From: Ruminococcus sp. UBA4350
Lineage (GTDB): Bacteria > Bacillota > Clostridia > Oscillospirales > Ruminococcaceae
DNA length: 13,057 nucleotides
Direction of reading: 5' to 3'
Assembly: GCA_002394125.1 (NCBI GenBank)
Contig: DGSY01000177.1
Coordinates: 1-13,057 of the forward strand
This document shows, piece after piece, positions 1-7,074 of the stretch. Each line of letters opens with the position of its first letter. Position 1 is the first letter of the stretch. Both the position numbers and the translations under genes were made by a program. The notes beneath the pieces were generated by a model, which worked only from the letters and a program-made list of their open reading frames with translations, was not told where the DNA came from and did not search any database.

Positions 1-80
1 TTTTTGTCGTGAGACAAGGCAGAAAGCCGCCGCCTTGCTGACGCAAGGCAAGGATTTCTAACGCAGTATCACGGCAAAAA
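1..80. repeat. Imperfect inverted-repeat element at left edge
   Basis: Bases 1-15 and 66-80 are inverted copies matching at 13 of 15 positions. Between them, 32-38 (GCCTTGC) and 43-49 (GCAAGGC) form a 7-bp stem with a four-base loop. CAAGGC at 15-20 could pair with 32-37 instead, so two exclusive hairpins are possible. Structured, short and non-coding in appearance, it fits a MITE-like or dispersed intergenic repeat. The window edge may cut it, so its true left end is unknown. Confidence 0.45.
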
Positions 81-115
81 GACAAGCAGATATCTTCAAG
101 AGATAGTTGGGACAT
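1..115 (-). other. Open frame running off the left edge, coding status unclear
   Basis: On the minus strand an ATG at 115 opens a frame of 38 codons (starting MSQLSLEDICLSFC) that has no stop before the window edge. No ribosome binding site precedes it and it lies across the inverted-repeat element. It may be a spurious translation of a repeat or the start of a small gene; I favour the former. Confidence 0.2.
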
Positions 116-226
116 CAATAACTATATGGGCATCTTTCCTTTGGCGTGCTGCTTTGCTTTATCTGCAAGATCTGCGCGATTGACGCGGCTGATAACCGGT
201 GATTGCCAAAATATATAGTAAGCCTA
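81..226. other. Gene-free spacer
   Basis: No supported gene, tRNA or rRNA is visible between the left-edge repeat and the promoter of the first operon. The segment may be the continuation of the repeat, because no clear boundary is seen. Confidence 0.4.
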
Positions 227-255
227 TTGACACGGTAAGAATAATATGCTATAAT
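227..255 (+). promoter_or_regulatory. SigA-type promoter of the gshA-like operon
   Basis: TTGACA (227-232), a 17-base spacer and TATAAT (250-255) form a perfect consensus. Transcription should start near 262. A 10-base palindrome (ATGATATCAT, 254-263) overlaps the end of the -10 and the probable start site. The leader is about 48 bases. Confidence 0.85.
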
Positions 256-309
256 GATATCATAGTAAATTAGTATGCAAAGAAGCGGCATCCGCTATGA
301 GGTGATACT

Positions 310-1449
310 ATGAGCAGGCATTTATTTGAGGGCAGTTTCGGCATTGAACGGGAAACACTGCGCGTCACGCAGCATGGCAGACTGGCGCAGACGCCGCATC
401 CGTTCGGCAATGATCCGCATATTACCCGTGATTTCTGCGAGAACCAGATCGAGCTGGTCACACCGGTCTGCGGCAGCATTGAGGAAGCGCTGGCGTCACT
501 CGGCGATCTGGACAGCAGGGTGCGGGAGGTGCTTGCGCAGAAGGGCGAATATCTCTGGCTTTACAGCAATCCGCCCCATTTCGACAGCGAGGATGAGATC
601 CCGATCGCCGATTTTACCGGCGCTCATGCATCGAAGCGATGTTACCGCGAATATTTGGAGCAGAAATACGGCAAGCGGCTGATGCTGTTTTCCGGCATAC
701 ATTTCAACTTCTCGTTTTCCGAAGCACTCCTGCGGGAATGGAATACACAGAATGAGGAGCCGCAGGACTTTCGGGATGCGCTGTATCTGCGGCTTTATAA
801 GCAGCTCATGCGGCACAGCTGGCTGCTTGTGCTGCTGACGGCTGCAAGCCCGTTCTACGATGCATCGCTGGATGAGGACGGCGCGAGCGGCATCATCCGG
901 AGCCGGTATGCTTCGATGCGCAGCAGCGAGCGCGGCTACTGGAATCCGTATCTCCCGATTCTAGATCACAGCGATCTGCGCAGCTTTACCGGCAGCATCC
1001 GGAAATACATCCGTGCAGGAATGCTGCATTCCGCGAGCGAGCTGTATCTTCCGGTCAGGCTGAAACCGCGGGGCGATAATTCGCTTGACAGTCTCGCGGT
1101 GAACGGCGTTGACCATATCGAGCTGCGGATGTTCGATCTGAATCCCGCCGCGCCGCTCGGCATTGACGGGAACGATCTGCATTTTGCACATCTGCTGATG
1201 CTCTATCTGCTTTCACTGCCGGATTTTGATTTCACGCCGGAATTGCAGATCAAAGCGGCGGCGGCACATAAAAACGCGGCTCTGGCGGAGCCGGATGCAT
1301 CCCTGACGGAACAGGCGGATGCGATCCTGCATAAAATGAAAGAGTATTTTGCAGACAATGACGATGCGCTTGCGATTATTTCGGCAGCGCAGAAAAAGCT
1401 TGAACGGCAGCAGAAGAATGAGCCTGTCTGCTGCTGCATGAACAGATAA
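310..1449 (+). CDS. gshA: Glutamate-cysteine ligase, stand-alone (GshA / GshAB N-domain type)
   Basis: Predicted to join glutamate and cysteine through the gamma-carboxyl with ATP, giving gamma-glutamylcysteine in the cytoplasm. Family signatures seen: FEGSFGIERE at residues 6-15 (ATP/metal site), ENQIELVTP at 44-52, SGIHFNFSF at 128-136 (compare SGVHYNFS in the E. coli-type ligases) and HIELRMFDLNP at 269-279. At 379 residues it is shorter than E. coli GshA (about 518) and has no ATP-grasp glutathione synthetase domain, so it is not a bifunctional GshAB. No separate synthetase gene lies in the window. The start is supported by GAGGTG at 299-304, five bases upstream. The protein ends with three consecutive cysteines (374-376) just before the stop, which is odd. 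It is the first gene of an operon with the amidotransferase 14 bases downstream. EgtA of ergothioneine synthesis is in the same wider superfamily and cannot be excluded. Confidence 0.85.
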   Translation: MSRHLFEGSFGIERETLRVTQHGRLAQTPHPFGNDPHITRDFCENQIELVTPVCGSIEEALASLGDLDSRVREVLAQKGEYLWLYSNPPHFDSEDEIPIADFTGAHASKRCYREYLEQKYGKRLMLFSGIHFNFSFSEALLREWNTQNEEPQDFRDALYLRLYKQLMRHSWLLVLLTAASPFYDASLDEDGASGIIRSRYASMRSSERGYWNPYLPILDHSDLRSFTGSIRKYIRAGMLHSASELYLPVRLKPRGDNSLDSLAVNGVDHIELRMFDLNPAAPLGIDGNDLHFAHLLMLYLLSLPDFDFTPELQIKAAAAHKNAALAEPDASLTEQADAILHKMKEYFADNDDALAIISAAQKKLERQQKNEPVCCCMNR

Positions 1450-1463
1450 GGCGGTGAGAAACG

Positions 1464-2222
1464 ATGTGCGAGCTGCTCGGCTTCACAGCATCCGAAAAGA
1501 CAGATATTTCGTCGTATCTTCGTGCATTTTATGCGCGCAGTGTGCAGCATCCGCACGGCTGGGGCATGATGTATGAGGACGGCGTGCGCGTCATTCTGAG
1601 GGAAGCTGTCAGCGCGAAGGAAAGCACATTTCTGGCAGATTTTATTGATGCGATGCAGCCGCAGAAAATATTCCTCGGGCATATCCGTTTTGCGACGGTC
1701 GGCACGGTCCGTGAGGAAAACTGCCATCCGTTCGGCGGGCTCGACGATTCCGGCAGAGAGTGGACGATGATCCACAACGGCACAATTTTCCACGGTGACC
1801 ACAATCACCGCTATGCAGCGGCGCAGCAGGGTGATACCGATTCCGAGCGCTTTTTTCTTGCGCTGCTGGATGCGGTCAACCGGCAGCTTGCCGGCGGCAT
1901 CCCGACCGCCCGCGAACGCTTTGAGGCGGTCAGCCGGTTCATCGCGGAGCATTCCCCGCGCAATAAGCTGAATCTGATCCTCTATGACGGCGACCTGCTC
2001 TATGTTCACAAAAATCTCAAAAACACGCTGTATTTCAAGCGGCTGGAGCACGGCATCCTCTTCGCGACAAAGCCGCTGGACAGCGGCATCTGGGTTCCGT
2101 TCCCGATGACGCAGGTCATTGCCTACCGGAACGGGCAGGAGATGTTCCGCGGTGAACGGCACAAGGGCGTTTTTGAGCCGCCGCTGGATTATATTACCGT
2201 CAACGATGCGATGTATATTTGA
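1464..2222 (+). CDS. Class II glutamine amidotransferase-like hydrolase (YafJ/EgtC/Dug3-like)
   Basis: An Ntn-hydrolase of the GATase type 2 superfamily. Cys2, exposed after removal of Met1, is the expected nucleophile (MCELLGF). Other family motifs are HGWGMMY (31-37), RFATVG (75-80), NCHPF (86-90), HNGTI (104-108) and GDTDSERFF (123-131). The 252 residues match the single-domain YafJ/EgtC/Dug3 branch; there is no fused synthase domain, so it should hydrolyse a gamma-glutamyl amide or similar bond rather than feed ammonia to an attached partner. It follows the gamma-glutamylcysteine-forming enzyme by 14 bases with a GGCGGTGAG ribosome binding site, so the two are co-transcribed. EgtC (ergothioneine) and Dug3 (yeast glutathione breakdown) both act on gamma-glutamyl-sulfur compounds, which suggests a related substrate here. 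The substrate itself is not deducible. Confidence 0.85.
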   Translation: MCELLGFTASEKTDISSYLRAFYARSVQHPHGWGMMYEDGVRVILREAVSAKESTFLADFIDAMQPQKIFLGHIRFATVGTVREENCHPFGGLDDSGREWTMIHNGTIFHGDHNHRYAAAQQGDTDSERFFLALLDAVNRQLAGGIPTARERFEAVSRFIAEHSPRNKLNLILYDGDLLYVHKNLKNTLYFKRLEHGILFATKPLDSGIWVPFPMTQVIAYRNGQEMFRGERHKGVFEPPLDYITVNDAMYI

Positions 2223-2224
2223 AT

Positions 2225-2257
2225 AAAAAACCGCCGTCTGTGAAACGGCGGTTTTTT
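2225..2257. terminator. Bidirectional intrinsic terminator
   Basis: A 7-bp GC-rich stem, CCGCCGT (2231-2237) with ACGGCGG (2245-2251), is flanked by six A (2225-2230) and six T (2252-2257). It works in either direction and serves both the amidotransferase gene on the plus strand and the aldo/keto reductase on the minus strand. Confidence 0.9.
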
Positions 2258-2270
2258 GTTCCCTGTGCAT

Positions 2271-3110
2271 TTACCACGGAACCGTGTCAGGATCCTTTGC
2301 GGCACCGGCACAGCCGGTCAGTCCGGTGATCGTCTGCATATCCGCAGCGGACAGCGTAAAATCAAACACATCGAGATTCTCGCGGATGCGGGAGGGGGTC
2401 ACGGATTTCGGCAGCGGAAGGAAACCGTTTTGCAGGCTCCAGCGAATGCAGATCTGTGCGGGCGATTTTCCGTATTTCGCGGCAATTTCCGTGATCGCGG
2501 GGACGGTGAGGACCTGTCCGGTTCCGAGCGGGCTGTATGCCTCCGGCAGAATGCCGTGCGACCGGCAGCAGGCGACAAGCGCATCCTGCGAATCGCCGGG
2601 ACAGAGCCGGATCTGATTGACCGCCGGCATGATCTTGGCCGTGCTGAGCAGCGCATCCAGATGATGCGTGCGGAAATTGCTGATGCCGATCGCGCGGATC
2701 TTTCCTGCGGCATACAGCGACTCAAAGGCCTGCCATGTTTCGGCATTGGTCTGCTGCCATGTGCTGCGGAACTGAAGCGGATTCGGCCAGTGAATCAGAA
2801 ACAGATCCACATAATCCGTCCGGAGCAGCTCCAGAGTCCGTGCAAAGGAGGATAATGTATTCTGGTATCCGTGATTGGGATTGTCGAGCTTTGAGGTGAG
2901 AAAGATCTCGCTGCGCGGAATGCCGCTGTCGCGGACAGCTTTGCCGACCGTGCCCTCATTTCCGTAGCCCTGCGCGGTGTCGATGTGGCGGAATCCGCAG
3001 TCCAGCGCATACCGAATCGCATCATAGCCCGTCTCATTGTCCGGCATCTGCCATGTGCCAAAGCCGACCGCAGGGATCGGTACGCCGTTTGACAGTGTAT
3101 AATGCTCCAT
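2271..3110 (-). CDS. Aldo/keto reductase, AKR5 / 2,5-diketogluconate reductase-like
   Basis: NADPH-dependent carbonyl reductase with a TIM-barrel fold, cytoplasmic. The catalytic tetrad is visible as Asp44 (HIDTAQ), Tyr49 (QGYGNE), Lys74 (TSKL) and His107 (IHWP). The cofactor segment LPLPKSVTPSRIREN (231-245) is the usual phosphate-binding loop and favours NADPH. The 279-residue length is normal for the family. One departure: the usual VNQIExHP is here VNQIRLCPG (164-172). An in-frame ATG eight codons upstream exists, but the AAAGGAG at 3116-3122 decides for the ATG at 3110. It has its own promoter and is convergent with the gshA operon. The substrate is not deducible; general aldehyde or ketone detoxification, or sugar reduction, are possible. 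Confidence 0.9.
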   Translation of the reverse strand: MEHYTLSNGVPIPAVGFGTWQMPDNETGYDAIRYALDCGFRHIDTAQGYGNEGTVGKAVRDSGIPRSEIFLTSKLDNPNHGYQNTLSSFARTLELLRTDYVDLFLIHWPNPLQFRSTWQQTNAETWQAFESLYAAGKIRAIGISNFRTHHLDALLSTAKIMPAVNQIRLCPGDSQDALVACCRSHGILPEAYSPLGTGQVLTVPAITEIAAKYGKSPAQICIRWSLQNGFLPLPKSVTPSRIRENLDVFDFTLSAADMQTITGLTGCAGAAKDPDTVPW

Positions 3111-3115
3111 AGTTG

Positions 3116-3122
3116 CTCCTTT
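3116..3122 (-). promoter_or_regulatory. Ribosome binding site fixing the reductase start
   Basis: Minus strand AAAGGAG, five bases before the ATG at 3110. The alternative ATG at 3134 lies upstream of it and close to the predicted transcription start, so it is unlikely to be used. Confidence 0.8.
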
Positions 3123-3144
3123 CGCGGTTTGCATCCATGACTAT

Positions 3145-3173
3145 ACTATATCATATCGCAGCGCATTTTTCAA
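3145..3173 (-). promoter_or_regulatory. Promoter of the aldo/keto reductase gene
   Basis: On the minus strand TTGAAA (3173-3168), 17 bases, then TATAGT (3150-3145). Each hexamer matches consensus at 5 of 6 positions. Its -35 lies 13 bases from the divergent promoter at 3187. Confidence 0.65.
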
Positions 3174-3186
3174 GTGCCGAATTGTC

Positions 3187-3215
3187 TTGACAATCACCGG
3201 ATGCAGTGATAGAAT
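3187..3215 (+). promoter_or_regulatory. SigA-type promoter of the ECF sigma operon
   Basis: TTGACA (3187-3192), a 17-base spacer and TAGAAT (3210-3215). Transcription should start near 3222, leaving a leader of about 80 bases before the sigma gene. Confidence 0.75.
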
Positions 3216-3232
3216 ATTTTTATAAGATTTTT

Positions 3233-3261
3233 GTGACCGGTGCGGCCGGTTTCCTGTCGTA
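3233..3261 (+). promoter_or_regulatory. Possible second, ECF-type promoter
   Basis: In the leader, GTGACC (3233-3238) and GTCGTA (3256-3261) are 17 bases apart. The pattern resembles ECF promoters with a conserved AAC/ACC in the -35 and CGT in the -10. If real, the sigma factor would activate its own gene. Evidence is one pattern only. Confidence 0.3.
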
Positions 3262-3302
3262 AAAGATAGAGGGCCTCAAAACCACGGAAAGGGGATGACA
3301 GC

Positions 3303-3869
3303 ATGACAGATTTCACAGATGCCGAGCTGATCGGTTTATTTATACAGCGCGATCAGACAGCGCTTGCCGGTACGCAGCAGAAATACGGCGGGCTCTGCCG
3401 CAGCATCGCAAAAAATATTCTCGGCAGCCGCGAGGATGCGGAGGAATGTCTGAACGATACGCTGCTGAAGCTCTGGGAGAGCATTCCGCCGGAGGAGCCG
3501 CGCAGTCTGGCGGCATATATCAGCGTGATCGTCCGCAATCTCGCGTTCGGCCGGCGGGACGCGGCACATACACAAAAGCGCGGCGGCGGGGAATTCACGG
3601 TCGCACTTTCGGAGATTGAAGATACCCTTGCGGCACCCGATCATCCGGAGCGCATTCTCGATACCATTGCGATCGGTGACGCGCTGGATCGGTTCCTCGA
3701 TGATCTGCCGGCAGAAACTCGCGTCATGTTCGTGCTGCGGTACTGGTCGGAGCTGAGTATCAGGGAGATCGCGGCACGCTGCGGCTGCGGGCAGAGCAAG
3801 GTCAAAATGACGCTCCTGCGCACCCGCAGGGAGCTGAAAGCCTATTTGGAAAAGGAGGGCTTGCGATGA
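3303..3869 (+). CDS. ECF-type RNA polymerase sigma factor
   Basis: Directs RNA polymerase to a stress or signal regulon. Region 2 covers about residues 20-85 (KYGGLCRSIAKNIL, then EDAEECLNDTLLKLW, and a PPEEPRSLAAYISVIVRNLA segment). Region 4 covers about 128-180, with a helix-turn-helix in LSIREIAARCGCGQSKVK. Regions 1 and 3 are absent, as in ECF sigmas; 188 residues is typical. The start is supported by GGAAAGGGG (3286-3294) eight bases upstream. The stop TGA overlaps the start of the next gene as ATGA, so the two are translationally coupled, the classic sigma/anti-sigma arrangement. The ligand or stress is not deducible. The sigma is transcribed from a housekeeping-type promoter and possibly also by itself. 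Confidence 0.9.
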   Translation: MTDFTDAELIGLFIQRDQTALAGTQQKYGGLCRSIAKNILGSREDAEECLNDTLLKLWESIPPEEPRSLAAYISVIVRNLAFGRRDAAHTQKRGGGEFTVALSEIEDTLAAPDHPERILDTIAIGDALDRFLDDLPAETRVMFVLRYWSELSIREIAARCGCGQSKVKMTLLRTRRELKAYLEKEGLR

Positions 3870-5833
3870 AGGATCAGGATTACAAGAAAATCATGGATCG
3901 CATCAGCGAGGAGCATATCGAAGAAGCCGTGAGCTGGGATGCCTCGGCACAGCAGAACCGACGCTCGATCCGGCGGATGAGCCTCGGCATCGGCGCGATC
4001 GCAGCGTCGATTGCGGTGATCGTCGGCAGCATCGGCTACAGCGCGTGGCGCAATGACCGTGCCGGAATGCCCGTTGCGGAGACAAGCGCAGCATACGGCG
4101 CATCGCTGAATCTGCTCGGCGGACACGGCGAGCTCAAGGCGTTTTTCGGAAACGATGACTCGGTGCTTTACCGTGATGACGACAACTATTATCTTTCGGA
4201 CGGATACCATTCCGAAGATGAGACAGCCGCAGGCGGCCCCTCGCCGGATACCTGCTATTTCCGGCGCTGGTCGGTCAGCGGCAGCACATCCGTCGAGCGG
4301 ATCCGGTATGACGGCCGACTGCTGAGCGACGGCGAACGGCTCTACACATATCATGATAATCAGCTTTATATCACGGACAGCTTCGGCAATGAAACGGAGT
4401 TTCTTGCTGCACCGTGGAAGCCTTTCCGGATCAGAAAGCTGAACGATGACTGGTATTTACTCTCCGCATTCGTGGAGGATGCGTGGATCGGGGACGCGGC
4501 GAAGCCCTATGTGCTGATGTACGCAGGAGGCGAAGGCAAACAGATCAATCAGTTCTTTGATTACGGCGATGTCCGCACAGACGGAGAAGCACTGTATTAT
4601 CTGAACAAAGGAACCGGCGACGGTGACCGGTTCTATACGGCATCGTTCGACAGCATTTTAGATGCGCAGGAGATCGCCGAATTTCCGGATGAGCAGATAT
4701 GCGAATGGACGCTGAAGGACGGTCTGATCTATTGGTTCAAGGCGAACGCCGAAAACGAAATGTTCATGGGCTGCACCGAGACGAAGCCCGACGGCCGGAC
4801 CGAGAGAGATGCTATCATGTATGCAGACGGTGATGACGGTGAATGGTGGCTCCGTCAGCATCTGCTCAAAGACAAAATGTATGTCTTCGGCGCTGACTTC
4901 GGCGAAAACTACGCATCCCTGCTGCGCTATGATCTGACGGAGCAGATGATGGATCCTGATTTGATGCAGTCGGATCCTGATCCGACGATTTTCGGGCGGG
5001 TTGAATTATATTCCGCTGCGGCGGATTCCCTCTGGGACGGCGATCTGTCGGATGATATGGCTGAATTTACCGTTTACGATGCCGGTGACGAGATCATTTT
5101 CACGCTGCCGATCGACGGCAAACACGGCGAACAGATCGTGCAGATCAACGCGGAAACACATGAATACCGGTATGCCGGCGAAAACTATGCACCGGAGCAG
5201 CCGGCACTGCCGGAGACAACAGTGACCGACGAGACACAGATTCCGGATACGCAGATGACAGACGAGACACAGACAACCGAAACGCAGACGGAAACCACCG
5301 CGCCGGAGAAAGCAAGCGTGCAGGATCATTTCCCGCAGGCGATGAGCGGCATCTGTGCGCCGGATGTGTTCTCGGTCTTCTATATTCCGCCGGAGCATCT
5401 CGACAGCGACAACATTGAATGCTACAGAATGCTGCCCGCTGTTCCGGCATCGGAATCGCATTTCGATGCGGAGCGGATCAAGGTTTCTCTGCCGGAGGGC
5501 GGCGGGTTCCTGCCCGATCCGAATGAAAAGCCGCATATCAGCATCGACGAGGCAAGAAAGATCATCGAAAACGGCGATGCGTCCGATCCCGATTCCGTTT
5601 ATATGCAGCTGGACGAAGCGTCGAACGGCTATGCAGGAAAGTATCCCTATGAGAGCATCGGGTATGTCTGCTATGAATTCTGGCTCGCGGATGACGGCAG
5701 CGAGTTTCTCATCGCGATGTATCCCTTTGAGGGCGAGGGCTATGAATATGTGTATTTCCGCTACGATGCCGCGGCACAGCAGTATGCGTATGAAATTCTG
5801 CGTGCCGGCGGCAGTGCCGCAGCCGATTCCTAA
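3866..5833 (+). CDS. Probable membrane-anchored anti-sigma factor with large extracellular region
   Basis: Single-pass protein of 655 residues. Residues 1-37 are cytoplasmic and contain ISEEHIEEAVSWD, a short motif I associate with clostridial sigma partners; there is no zinc-finger HxxxCxxC motif. A hydrophobic helix covers about 39-60 (SLGIGAIAASIAVIVGSIGYSAW), preceded by RR-rich sequence, so the N-terminus is inside. Residues about 75-445 form an acidic, Tyr/Trp/Gly-rich ectodomain with recurring strand-like units (for example DGRLLSDGERLYTY, DGEALYYLN), reminiscent of a beta-propeller. Residues about 447-482 are a Thr/Glu-rich linker with repeated DETQ and TET units. Residues about 483-655 form a second, acidic domain of unknown type. 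The anti-sigma role rests on the four-base overlap with the sigma gene, topology and the N-terminal motif. The ectodomain is much larger than in ordinary anti-sigma factors, so it is likely the sensing part. Confidence 0.7.
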   Translation: MKDQDYKKIMDRISEEHIEEAVSWDASAQQNRRSIRRMSLGIGAIAASIAVIVGSIGYSAWRNDRAGMPVAETSAAYGASLNLLGGHGELKAFFGNDDSVLYRDDDNYYLSDGYHSEDETAAGGPSPDTCYFRRWSVSGSTSVERIRYDGRLLSDGERLYTYHDNQLYITDSFGNETEFLAAPWKPFRIRKLNDDWYLLSAFVEDAWIGDAAKPYVLMYAGGEGKQINQFFDYGDVRTDGEALYYLNKGTGDGDRFYTASFDSILDAQEIAEFPDEQICEWTLKDGLIYWFKANAENEMFMGCTETKPDGRTERDAIMYADGDDGEWWLRQHLLKDKMYVFGADFGENYASLLRYDLTEQMMDPDLMQSDPDPTIFGRVELYSAAADSLWDGDLSDDMAEFTVYDAGDEIIFTLPIDGKHGEQIVQINAETHEYRYAGENYAPEQPALPETTVTDETQIPDTQMTDETQTTETQTETTAPEKASVQDHFPQAMSGICAPDVFSVFYIPPEHLDSDNIECYRMLPAVPASESHFDAERIKVSLPEGGGFLPDPNEKPHISIDEARKIIENGDASDPDSVYMQLDEASNGYAGKYPYESIGYVCYEFWLADDGSEFLIAMYPFEGEGYEYVYFRYDAAAQQYAYEILRAGGSAAADS

Positions 5834-5902
5834 ACTTCTCCGGAAGCAAATAGAAGCGGAGTGAATATGCTTTGTGAAATGAGAAAGATATCAGCGCCGC
5901 AG

Positions 5903-5916
5903 CAGGAATGCTCCTG
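5903..5916. terminator. Weak hairpin between convergent genes
   Basis: CAGGA (5903-5907), a four-base loop and TCCTG (5912-5916), followed on the plus strand by TTATTTC. Only five pairs and a poor T-tract, so termination here is doubtful. No better terminator is visible for the sigma operon or the PAP2 gene. Confidence 0.25.
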
Positions 5917-6882
5917 TTATTTCACTGTCTCTGCTTCAACAGCAGCTTTTTTCGCGGCTTTCATAATCATGACCGGATATACCGTCAAGGCAAGCCCGAC
6001 CAGGAGAAACGCCGAGATGAAATTGCCCCAGTGCTTGCCGAACCAGACCTGAAATGTGATCGCGTTCAGGTATTGCCGCCAGATGTAAACAATCGCTGTG
6101 CCGACACAGACCGTCACGGGGAGCGTTTCCGAGCCCTTGGGGATATTGTATCGGATATAATGCCGCTCCGCATAGCTGCCGATCATCAGTCCGATGAATC
6201 CGCCTGCACCGGTAAAGGTGTCGTTCATCATCTTCTGCGGATCGACCAGCAGGGCGCCGTCAACATAATCCATCGGGTAGGATTTCAGCAGAATGTAAAC
6301 CAGAACGCCGATCGGAACAAGGATTCCGCAAACGGTCAGCTTATCGGCAAGGCTGCTGTTTCCTTCGAGCTTTTTCTGAACGAAGCCCGCCGCGCAAATG
6401 ATCAGCGATGTCTCAATGAATCCCACCAGCACATCCTGCGGCGTATGCACACCGAGGAAGTTTCGTGAGAATGCGGTCAGCAGGATCATCACGCCGCAAC
6501 CAATCGCAAGCAGCCGCCGTTTTTTGTACTGCCAGACGGCAGTCGTGCCGTAGGCGGCAGTCGCGCACATCGTATGGCCGCTCGGGAACGAATAGCCTGT
6601 CGCTGCGGCCTTGGAATCACCGGCCGGCAGAATGCGTGCATCTCTGATCCACGGCCGGTACGCACAAACGGTCAGCTTGACTGCGCCGTTGACGACCTCA
6701 CCGCCCCAGATCGTCGCCAGAAAGCGATAGCCCCAGCCCTTGTCTACAGCCCAGAAAATCAGAAAAGGCAGCAGGGGCATGATATCCACTGCAATCTTGG
6801 AGATCATATTGAAGAATTCGTCGAGGGCTCCGTTTGTTGCTTCCCGCAGATTTTGCAGCATAAGCAAATAATCCATATCCAT
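5917..6882 (-). CDS. PAP2-family membrane phosphatase
   Basis: Integral membrane phosphatase acting on a lipid phosphate or diphosphate, such as undecaprenyl diphosphate or phosphatidic acid. All three signature motifs are present: K69-x6-R76-P77, PSGH at 100-103, and SR-x5-H at 139-146 with catalytic His146. Several hydrophobic helices are visible (about 34-48, 122-138, 150-170 and further segments toward the end). The 321 residues are longer than a minimal PAP2 protein because of extra C-terminal helices; the tail is Lys/Ala-rich (MKAAKKAAVEAETVK). The frame stays open upstream to an ATG at 7008, but that ATG lies in the promoter. AAAGGAG at 6893-6899 supports the ATG at 6882. The gene is monocistronic by its own promoter. 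The substrate is not determined by the sequence. Confidence 0.85.
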   Translation of the reverse strand: MDMDYLLMLQNLREATNGALDEFFNMISKIAVDIMPLLPFLIFWAVDKGWGYRFLATIWGGEVVNGAVKLTVCAYRPWIRDARILPAGDSKAAATGYSFPSGHTMCATAAYGTTAVWQYKKRRLLAIGCGVMILLTAFSRNFLGVHTPQDVLVGFIETSLIICAAGFVQKKLEGNSSLADKLTVCGILVPIGVLVYILLKSYPMDYVDGALLVDPQKMMNDTFTGAGGFIGLMIGSYAERHYIRYNIPKGSETLPVTVCVGTAIVYIWRQYLNAITFQVWFGKHWGNFISAFLLVGLALTVYPVMIMKAAKKAAVEAETVK

Positions 6883-6892
6883 AAAAACATTG

Positions 6893-6899
6893 CTCCTTT
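6893..6899 (-). promoter_or_regulatory. Ribosome binding site fixing the PAP2 start
   Basis: Minus strand AAAGGAG, ten bases upstream of the ATG at 6882. It removes 42 codons from the longest open frame, which would otherwise begin within the promoter. Confidence 0.75.
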
Positions 6900-6979
6900 C
6901 AATGCAGCAGCGAACAGTCCGGATTCTGCAAACCGGTTTCCGGATTTCCTGAACCTGATCGCCGTCATTCATTTTTAAT

Positions 6980-7008
6980 ATTATACAATAAGCATACAAA
7001 AAAGTCAA
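6980..7008 (-). promoter_or_regulatory. SigA-type promoter of the PAP2 gene
   Basis: On the minus strand TTGACT (7008-7003), a 17-base spacer and a perfect TATAAT (6985-6980). The leader to the chosen start at 6882 is about 90 bases. Confidence 0.8.
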
Positions 7009-7035
7009 GGCAATACCGTTTTCTGAAAACGAATG

Positions 7036-7072
7036 AAAAGGGGAACTGCTTCCATTCAGGCAGTTCCCTTTT
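7036..7072. terminator. Intrinsic terminator of the J-domain/vWA/PurA-like operon
   Basis: GGGAACTGC (7041-7049) pairs with GCAGTTCCC (7060-7068), a 9-bp stem with a ten-base loop. It follows the PurA-like stop codon on the minus strand, with a run of A at 7036-7039 giving the U tract. T at 7069-7072 allows weaker action on the plus strand. Confidence 0.8.
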
Positions 7073-7074
7073 CC

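Noticed and set aside
310..1449. Bifunctional glutathione synthetase (GshAB)
   Set aside because: The protein ends at 379 residues, and the next gene is an amidotransferase, so there is no ATP-grasp domain.
1203..2270. 355-codon open frame on the minus strand
   Set aside because: It overlaps the end of gshA and the whole amidotransferase gene, both with clear family motifs; its translation is Cys/Arg/Ala-rich without recognisable motifs, and the shared terminator at 2225-2257 lies inside it.
2256..2855. 199-codon plus-strand frame
   Set aside because: It lies over the aldo/keto reductase, starts inside the terminator region and its translation is a basic shadow without motifs.
5834..5916. 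Small gene between the sigma operon and the PAP2 gene
   Set aside because: A short plus-strand frame starts near 5866 but runs over the PAP2 gene, with no motif.
5908..6468. 186-codon plus-strand frame
   Set aside because: It is opposite the PAP2 phosphatase, which carries all three family motifs.
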